Source of the DNA: Micromonospora zingiberis
Lineage (GTDB): Bacteria > Actinomycetota > Actinomycetes > Mycobacteriales > Micromonosporaceae
Length of the DNA stretch: 64,000 nt
NCBI RefSeq assembly: GCF_004331455.1
Contig: NZ_SJJR01000012.1
Coordinates: 121,656-185,655 of the forward strand
Direction: 5' to 3'
Shown here: one piece after another, positions 58,778 to 64,000 of the stretch
How positions within the stretch are numbered: position 1 is the first letter of the stretch
Layout: every line of letters begins with the position of its first letter
The notes under the pieces: generated by a model
The model's database searches: none
Seen by the model: the letters and a program-made list of their open reading frames with translations, nothing else
What the model was told of the DNA's origin: nothing
Position numbers and translations under genes: made by a program

Positions 58778-59697
58778 GCGTCGGTGTGGCGGTGATCGGG
58801 TCGGGCAACATCGGCACCGACCTGATGATCAAGGTGCTGCGGCTCAGTGAGCGGCTGCGGATGGTGGCGATGGCGGGCATCGACCCGGCCTCCGACGGCC
58901 TGGCCCGGGCCCACCGGCTCGGCGTGGCGACCACCGCGAAGGGAGTCGACGGGCTGGTGGCGATGCCCGAGTTCGCCGACGTCGAGCTGGTCTTCGACGC
59001 CACCTCGGCCGGTGCGCACCGGCACCACGACGCCGTGCTGCGCGCCCACGGTCGCCGGGTGGTCGACCTGACCCCGGCCGCCGTCGGCCCGTACGTGGTG
59101 CCACCGGTCAACCTGGACGAGCACCTGGCCGAGCCGAACGTCAACATGGTCACCTGCGGCGGCCAGGCGACCGTGCCGATCGTCGCCGCGGTCCGCCGGA
59201 TCACCCCGGTGGCGTACGGCGAGATCGTCGCCTCGATCGCCTCCCGCTCGGCCGGTCCGGGCACCCGCGCCAACATCGACGAGTTCACCGAGACCACGGC
59301 CCGGGCGATCGAGGTGGTCGGCGGCGCCGACCGGGGCAAGGCCATCATCGTGCTCAACCCGGCCGAGCCGCCGCTGCTGATGCGCGACACCGTCTACTGC
59401 CTCTGCCCCGACCCGGACGCCGACCGGGCCGCCATCGCCGCCTCGGTCGCCGAGATGGTGGCCGCCGTGCAGGCGTACGTCCCGGGTTACCGGCTCAAGC
59501 AGGACGTGCAGTTCGACCGGGTGGACACGTACCTGCCGAGCCTGGGCCGGCAGCTGACCGGCCTCCAGGTCTCGGTCTTCCTGGAGGTCGCCGGCGCCGG
59601 GCACTACCTGCCCGCGTACGCCGGGAACCTGGACATCATGACCTCGGCCGCGCTGCGTACCGCGGAGCGGCTGGTTTCGGTGGGGAGGCAGCGATGA
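58774..59697 (+). CDS. mhpF: Acetaldehyde dehydrogenase (acetylating)
   Basis: A 307-residue enzyme turning acetaldehyde plus CoA into acetyl-CoA. NAD-binding AVIGSGNIGTDLMIKVLR is at the N-terminus and the catalytic Cys128 in NMVTCGGQATVP. It normally forms a channelling complex with the aldolase encoded next, and the two genes overlap by four bases here (59694-59697). Confidence 0.95.
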   Translation: MSVGVAVIGSGNIGTDLMIKVLRLSERLRMVAMAGIDPASDGLARAHRLGVATTAKGVDGLVAMPEFADVELVFDATSAGAHRHHDAVLRAHGRRVVDLTPAAVGPYVVPPVNLDEHLAEPNVNMVTCGGQATVPIVAAVRRITPVAYGEIVASIASRSAGPGTRANIDEFTETTARAIEVVGGADRGKAIIVLNPAEPPLLMRDTVYCLCPDPDADRAAIAASVAEMVAAVQAYVPGYRLKQDVQFDRVDTYLPSLGRQLTGLQVSVFLEVAGAGHYLPAYAGNLDIMTSAALRTAERLVSVGRQR

Positions 59698-60779
59698 CGG
59701 AGCTGTACATCCAGGACGTGACGCTGCGCGACGGCATGCACGCCATCGCCCACCGCTACACCGTCGACCAGGTCCGCACCATCGCCGCCGCGCTGGACGC
59801 CGCCGGGGTGGCCGCCATCGAGGTGGCGCACGGCGACGGCCTGGCCGGATCCAGCGTCAACTACGGCCACGGCGCGGCCAGCGACGCCGAATGGATCGCG
59901 GCGGCGGCCGAGGTGCTGACGGACGCGAAGCTGACCACCCTGCTGCTGCCCGGCATCGGCACCATCGCCGACCTGAAGGCGGCCAAGGCGCTCGGCGTGA
60001 CCAGCGTCCGGATCGCCACCCACTGCACCGAGGCGGACATCTCCGCCCAGCACATCTCCTGGGCCCGGGAGAACGGCATGGACGTGGCCGGCTTCCTGAT
60101 GATGTCGCACATGAACGACCCGGCCGGGCTGGCCGCGCAGGCCAAGCTGATGGAGTCGTACGGAGCACACTGCGTCTACGTCACCGACTCCGGTGGCCGG
60201 CTGCTGATGTCCGACGTGGCGCAGCGGGTCGACGCGTACCGGCAGGTGTTGGAACCGGGCACGCAGATCGGCATCCACGCCCACCACAACCTGTCCCTCG
60301 GCGTGGCCAACAGCGTGGTCGCCGTAGAACACGGCCGCATCGCCGGTGCCGGGCCGGTCGGTTCGCCGTCCGGGCGTACCGTCCGGGTGGACGCCTCACT
60401 GGCCGGGATGGGCGCCGGGGCCGGTAACGCGCCGCTGGAGGTCTTCGTCGCGGTCGCCGAACTGCACGGCTGGAAGCACGGCTGCGACGTGTTCGCGCTG
60501 ATGGACGCCGCCGACGACATCGTCCGCCCGCTCCAGGACCGGCCGGTCCAGGTCGACCGGGAAACCCTCTCCCTGGGCTACGCCGGGGTCTATTCGAGCT
60601 TCCTGCGGCACGCCGAGCGTGCCTCGGCCCGGTACGGCGTGGACGTCCGCTCGATCCTGGTCGAGTTGGGTCGGCGGCGGATGGTCGGCGGCCAGGAGGA
60701 CATGATCGTCGACGTGGCGCTGGACCTGGCCGGTGCCGGTGAGCCGACCGCCACCCCACGAACCGAGGAGAAGTCATGA
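59694..60779 (+). CDS. mhpE: 4-Hydroxy-2-oxovalerate aldolase
   Basis: A 361-residue class II aldolase making pyruvate and acetaldehyde. DVTLRDGMHAIAHRYT starts the barrel; VYVTDSGGRLLM and GIHAHHNLSLGVANSVVAVE carry metal ligands (HxH). The C-terminal helical domain binds the partner dehydrogenase. Overlaps both neighbours by four bases. Confidence 0.95.
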   Translation: MTELYIQDVTLRDGMHAIAHRYTVDQVRTIAAALDAAGVAAIEVAHGDGLAGSSVNYGHGAASDAEWIAAAAEVLTDAKLTTLLLPGIGTIADLKAAKALGVTSVRIATHCTEADISAQHISWARENGMDVAGFLMMSHMNDPAGLAAQAKLMESYGAHCVYVTDSGGRLLMSDVAQRVDAYRQVLEPGTQIGIHAHHNLSLGVANSVVAVEHGRIAGAGPVGSPSGRTVRVDASLAGMGAGAGNAPLEVFVAVAELHGWKHGCDVFALMDAADDIVRPLQDRPVQVDRETLSLGYAGVYSSFLRHAERASARYGVDVRSILVELGRRRMVGGQEDMIVDVALDLAGAGEPTATPRTEEKS

Positions 60780-61549
60780 CCGGCCCAGATCTCGCGGGCC
60801 TCGCCGAGCAGTTGGGCCGGGCCGCCGACGATGTCACCGCGATCCCGCAGCTCGCCGCCGAGACCGGCCTCGACGTCGACGCCGCGTACGCGGTGCAGGC
60901 CGCGCTCGTGCAGCGTCGACTGGGCCGCGGCGAGCGGCTGGTCGGCCTGAAGATGGGGCTGACCAGCAAGGCGAAGATGGCGCAGGTCGGCGTGGACGAG
61001 GTGATCTGGGGTCGGCTCACCGACCTGATGCGGGTGCCCGACGGCGGCACGGTCGACGTGTCGCGCTTCATCCACCCCCGGGTCGAGCCCGAGGTGGCGT
61101 TCCTGCTGGACCGGCTGCCCGAGCCCGGCGAGCCGGTCGGCGACTTCACCGACGCGGTACGCGCGGTCGCCCCGGCGATCGAGCTGATCGACTCCCGGTA
61201 CGCGAACTTCCGCTTCTCGCTGCCCGACGTGATCGCCGACAACACCTCGGCCGGCGCGTTCGTGGTCGGGCCGTGGTCGCCGGTGCCGGACGGGCTGGAG
61301 AACCTCGGCGTGCTGCTGGAGGTCGACGGCCGGGTGGCGCAGGTCGGCTCGACGGCGGCCATCCTCGGCGATCCGCGCCGGGCGCTGGACGAGGGCATCC
61401 GGCTGGCCGGGCGGCACGGGGTGCGGTTGCGCGAGGGCTGGGTGTTCCTGGCCGGCGCCGCCACGGCCGCGGTGCCGCTGCGTGCGGGTGCTCAGGTGCG
61501 GGCGGTCGTGGAGAAGCTGGGCAGCGCTTCGCTTCGGGCGTCGTCGTGA
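60776..61549 (+). CDS. nbaG: 4-Oxalocrotonate decarboxylase
   Basis: A 257-residue hydratase/decarboxylase-family protein. VGLKMGLTSKAKMAQVGVDEVIWGRLTD and HPRVEPEVAFLL match the DmpH/XylI/NbaG branch. It would decarboxylate 2-oxo-3-hexenedioate (4-oxalocrotonate) to 2-oxopent-4-enoate for the MhpD-like hydratase. A conserved-loop hairpin follows about 50 bases after its stop. Confidence 0.87.
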   Translation: MTGPDLAGLAEQLGRAADDVTAIPQLAAETGLDVDAAYAVQAALVQRRLGRGERLVGLKMGLTSKAKMAQVGVDEVIWGRLTDLMRVPDGGTVDVSRFIHPRVEPEVAFLLDRLPEPGEPVGDFTDAVRAVAPAIELIDSRYANFRFSLPDVIADNTSAGAFVVGPWSPVPDGLENLGVLLEVDGRVAQVGSTAAILGDPRRALDEGIRLAGRHGVRLREGWVFLAGAATAAVPLRAGAQVRAVVEKLGSASLRASS

Positions 61550-61600
61550 TGGCGCGGGTCGCGGTGGTGGGGGGCGCGGTGGTGGAGGGCGCGGCGGTGG

Positions 61601-61672
61601 GGGTTCCGGGCAGCCCACCCGGCTCCGGGCGGTCAGGCTTGATCCCTGCGCCGGGTGGGCTGCCCGGAACCC
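61601..61672 (+). repeat. Conserved-loop hairpin, copy 2
   Basis: Perfect 23-bp arms at 61601-61623 and 61650-61672 surround the 26-base loop tccgggcggtcaggcttgat plus ccctgc. The loop is 24/26 identical to that at 36783-36808 though the stems differ. It sits inside the kyn operon, between the decarboxylase and deaminase genes, in the same strand sense as copy 1. Confidence 0.85.
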
Positions 61673-61762
61673 TTGACGTGGTCGGCATCGGCGCTTCGCT
61701 GCCGGGTGGGTGGGGGTCTGATGTGGTCGGGGTCCGGGTCTGGCTGCCGGGGGTGTTGTGGC

Positions 61763-62194
61763 ATGGGCGTTGAGGGGGCGCGGGTGGTGGCGGGGAAGGC
61801 CGTTCCTCGGGGGGCGTTCCCGCACGTCAAGGTCGCGGGCGGCTTCGTCTTCGTGTCCGGTACGTCGTCGCGGCGGCCGGACAACAGCTTCGCCGGTGTG
61901 TCGGTGGACGAGTTCGGTACGACGGACCTGGACATCCGGGTGCAGACCCGCGCGGTGATCGAGAACATCGGCGATCTGCTGCGCTCGGTCGGCGCCGAGC
62001 TGTCCGACCTGGTGCAGGTGACGTCGTACCTGGTCAACATGAACGATTTTGGTGGATACAACGAGGTGTGGGCGGAGTTCTTCGACGCCACCGGGCCGAC
62101 CCGGACGACCGTGGCCGTGCACCAGTTGCCGCACCCGCACCTGCTGATCGAGATGCAGGCCGTGGCCCTGCTGTCCAGAGGAGGTCAGTCGTGA
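61763..62194 (+). CDS. amnD: RidA-family 2-aminomuconate deaminase
   Basis: A 143-residue RidA/YjgF-fold protein. VAGGFVFVSGTSSRRPDN, QTRAVIENIGDLLRSVGAEL and PTRTTVAVHQLPHPHLLIEMQAVA are typical. AmnD-type deaminases of this family convert 2-aminomuconate to 4-oxalocrotonate, which fits the pathway. ATG 61763 gives a normal length; the 213-base gap before it holds the hairpin. GTGA overlap with nbaC. Confidence 0.87.
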   Translation: MGVEGARVVAGKAVPRGAFPHVKVAGGFVFVSGTSSRRPDNSFAGVSVDEFGTTDLDIRVQTRAVIENIGDLLRSVGAELSDLVQVTSYLVNMNDFGGYNEVWAEFFDATGPTRTTVAVHQLPHPHLLIEMQAVALLSRGGQS

Positions 62195-62715
62195 GTGAGA
62201 TCGCCGAGCCGTTCAGCTTCCCGGGCTGGATCGCCGAGAACCAGCACCTGCTCAAGCCCCCGGTGGGCAACAAGGAGATGTTCCCCGGCTCCGACGACTT
62301 CATCGTGATGGTGGTCGGCGGGCCCAACCAGCGCACCGACTTCCACGTCGACCCGTACGAGGAGTTCTTCTACCAGGTCAAGGGCAACATGCACATCAAC
62401 CTGATGACCCCGGAGGGTCCGCGTACGGTGCACGTACGCGAGGGACAGATGTGGATGCTGCCGCGCAACGTCCCGCACTCGCCGCAGCGGCCGGAGCCCG
62501 GCTCGATCGGCGTGGTGGTCGAGCGGGTCCGTCCGGAGGGGACGCTGGAGAAGTTCCAGTGGTACTGCCCCGAGTGCGGGCACCGGGTGCACGAGGTCGA
62601 GTTGCAGGTGCGCGACATCGCCGCCGACCTGCCCCCGGTCTTCGGCGCGTTCTACGCCGACGAGGCGGCCCGCACCTGCGACAACTGCGGCACGCTGCAC
62701 CCGGGCAAGGGCTGA
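62191..62715 (+). CDS. nbaC: 3-Hydroxyanthranilate 3,4-dioxygenase
   Basis: A 174-residue cupin dioxygenase opening 3-hydroxyanthranilate to 2-amino-3-carboxymuconic semialdehyde. Fe(II) ligands are His52, Glu58 and His96 (FHVDPYEEFFYQ and NVPHSPQR). The C-terminal rubredoxin-like site has CxxC pairs at 126/129 and 163/166, as in bacterial enzymes. GTG 62191 follows aggaggt. Its stop overlaps the next start (TGATG). Confidence 0.96.
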   Translation: MSEIAEPFSFPGWIAENQHLLKPPVGNKEMFPGSDDFIVMVVGGPNQRTDFHVDPYEEFFYQVKGNMHINLMTPEGPRTVHVREGQMWMLPRNVPHSPQRPEPGSIGVVVERVRPEGTLEKFQWYCPECGHRVHEVELQVRDIAADLPPVFGAFYADEAARTCDNCGTLHPGKG

Positions 62716-63728
62716 TGGCCCAGCCGTTGCCGAGTCCCGTGGTGGACGTGCACACGCACGTCGTACCGAAGGGGTGGCCGGACCTGGCCGTCGCGTGCGG
62801 CGGGTCCGGCTGGCCCTGGCTGCGGGTCGACTCGGAGCGCGCCGCCATGATCATGGTTGGCGAGACCGAGTTCCGGCCGGTCGGCGCGCAGTGCTGGGAC
62901 GCGCCGACCCGGCTGGCCGACATGGCCGCCGACGGTGTCGACGTGCAGTTGGTCTCGCCCACCCCGGTCTTCTTCGGCTACGACCGCCCAGCCGACCAGG
63001 CGGTGAAGGTGGCCCGCATCTTCAACGACCTGACCCTGGAGGTCACCGCGGCCGGCGGTGACCGGCTGCTGCCGTTCTGCCAGGTGCCGTTGCAGGACCC
63101 GGAGGCGGCCTGCGCCGAACTGGACCGCTGCCTGGCGGCCGGTCACGTCGGCGTCGAAATCGGCAACCACGTCGGCGACCGGGATCTGGACGACGCGGGC
63201 ATCGTGACGTTCCTGACCCACTGCGCGCAGGTCGGCGCCCCGGTCTTCGTCCACCCGTGGGACATGCCCGGCGGCCCCCGGCTGGACCGGTGGATGGCCC
63301 GCTGGCTCACCGGAATGCCCGCCGAGACCCACCTGTCGGTGCTGTCGATGATCCTCGGTGGCGTCTTCGACCGGGTGCCCCCGACGCTGCGGATCTGCTT
63401 CGCCCACGGCGGCGGCAGCTTTCCGTTCTGGCTGGGGCGCGCCGACAACGCCTGGCACCGCCGCGGCGACCTGGTACGCGGCGCCTCCACCGCACCGCCC
63501 AGCTCCTACGTCGACCGCTTCTACGTCGACTCGGTGGTCTTCTCGCCGCCCGCGCTGCGCCTGCTGGTCGACACCATGGGCGCGGACCAGGTGCTGCTCG
63601 GCAGCGACTACCCGTACCCGCTGGGCGAGCGCCCGGTCGGCCAGGTCGTCCACGACGCCGACTTCCTCACCGACACCCAACGCACCGCCCTGCTCTCCGC
63701 CAACGCCCTGCGCTTCCTGCACGGCTGA
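62715..63728 (+). CDS. nbaD: 2-Amino-3-carboxymuconic 6-semialdehyde decarboxylase (ACMSD)
   Basis: A 337-residue amidohydrolase-fold zinc decarboxylase. Metal ligands include His13/His15 (VVDVHTHVVP), FVHPWDMPGGP, FAHGGGSFPF and GSDYPYPLGE (catalytic Asp). It removes the 3-carboxyl so that 2-aminomuconic semialdehyde goes to the dehydrogenase, away from quinolinate. Last gene of the operon in the window; a 13-bp tandem array follows. Confidence 0.94.
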   Translation: MAQPLPSPVVDVHTHVVPKGWPDLAVACGGSGWPWLRVDSERAAMIMVGETEFRPVGAQCWDAPTRLADMAADGVDVQLVSPTPVFFGYDRPADQAVKVARIFNDLTLEVTAAGGDRLLPFCQVPLQDPEAACAELDRCLAAGHVGVEIGNHVGDRDLDDAGIVTFLTHCAQVGAPVFVHPWDMPGGPRLDRWMARWLTGMPAETHLSVLSMILGGVFDRVPPTLRICFAHGGGSFPFWLGRADNAWHRRGDLVRGASTAPPSSYVDRFYVDSVVFSPPALRLLVDTMGADQVLLGSDYPYPLGERPVGQVVHDADFLTDTQRTALLSANALRFLHG

Positions 63729-63745
63729 CCCCCCTACCCCAACGC

Positions 63746-64000
63746 CGCCCGCGCCACCCGCCCGCGCCACCCGCCCGCGCCACCCGCCCGCGCCACCCGC
63801 CCGCGCCACCCGCCCGCGCCACCCGCCCGCGCCACCCGCCCGCGCCACCCGCCCGCGCCACCCGCCCGCGCCACCCGCCCGCGTCACCCGCCCGCGTCAC
63901 CCGCCCGCGTCACCCGCCCGCGTCACCCGCCCGCGTCACCCGCCCGCGTCACCCGCCCGCGTCACCCGCCCGCGTCACCCGCCCGCGTCACCCGCCCGCG
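63746..64000. repeat. 13-bp tandem repeat array, continues past window
   Basis: About 19-20 uninterrupted copies of gcgccacccgccc; from base 63884 onward each copy reads gcgtcacccgccc instead. The period of 13 is not a multiple of 3, and long frames through it (Arg/Gly/Ala-rich) are repeats, not genes. The block change of one base suggests growth from two founders. The array reaches the window edge. Confidence 0.92.

Noticed and set aside
63746..64000. CRISPR array
   Set aside because: The 13-bp units are directly adjacent with no spacers and no cas genes are near.

Overview
The window is high-GC actinomycete chromosomal DNA. Codon use, frequent GTG starts, 4-bp stop/start overlaps and gene content (cobalamin, trehalose, class F sortase, CBM2 glycosidase-type domains) fit Micromonospora or a close relative in the Micromonosporaceae. 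The species is an inference from gene content.

Bases 962-17419 are an integrated element of the AICE type (actinomycete integrative and conjugative element). A 46-bp perfect direct repeat bounds it. The right copy is the 3' part of an intact tRNA-Arg(TCT) gene (17377-17449, minus strand); the left copy (962-1007) is the tRNA remnant. From right to left the element holds: a tyrosine integrase with an extra C-terminal GntR-type winged helix; a lower-GC three-gene cassette (dual-OB protein plus two DUF488 proteins); a sugar-epimerase-like gene; an XRE-TPR regulator; an excisionase-like gene; a small HTH gene beside a strong palindromic operator; a minus-strand transfer and replication operon (DUF6284-like protein, small proteins, membrane Spd-like proteins, a zinc ribbon, the FtsK/TraB translocase, and a DnaB_N-DUF3987 replication protein); and two membrane-protein cargo genes at the left end. 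Four 8-bp direct repeats just 3' of traB look like a transfer locus, and a hairpin is duplicated almost exactly in two gaps of the operon.

The host chromosome resumes at 17.45 kb. 17.5-33.2 kb holds an alpha/beta hydrolase, a ribosome hibernation factor, ssb, cobD-cobQ, a lipoprotein, a rhodanese, a P-loop kinase, an M20 peptidase, an ATP-dependent DNA ligase, SURF1, a CobB-like protein that has lost key catalytic residues, and a class A penicillin-binding protein. 33.3-36.7 kb is the cobC-cobT-cysG operon. The 36.7-38.7 kb stretch contains several repeat families around one secreted protein gene. 38.7-42.7 kb is otsA plus an OtsB-GH15 fusion. 43-52 kb holds ettA, a thioesterase, YbjN, truncated hemoglobin, MFS, MscS, HNH and a sortase pair.

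From 52.2 kb to 63.7 kb an Lrp/AsnC regulator diverges from a tightly coupled operon that encodes nearly all of tryptophan degradation through kynurenine and 3-hydroxyanthranilate to pyruvate and acetyl-CoA: kynA, kynU, kmo, aminomuconic semialdehyde dehydrogenase, hydratase, acetaldehyde dehydrogenase, aldolase, decarboxylase, RidA-type deaminase, 3-hydroxyanthranilate dioxygenase and ACMS decarboxylase. Kynurenine formamidase is not seen. The window ends in a 13-bp tandem repeat.

The most interesting signals are the dual-OB/DUF488 cassette, two hairpins with the same loop but different, fully complementary stems (36.8 and 61.6 kb), and a roughly 59-bp repeat family with two of three copies read as part of proteins (CysG linker, Lrp tail).
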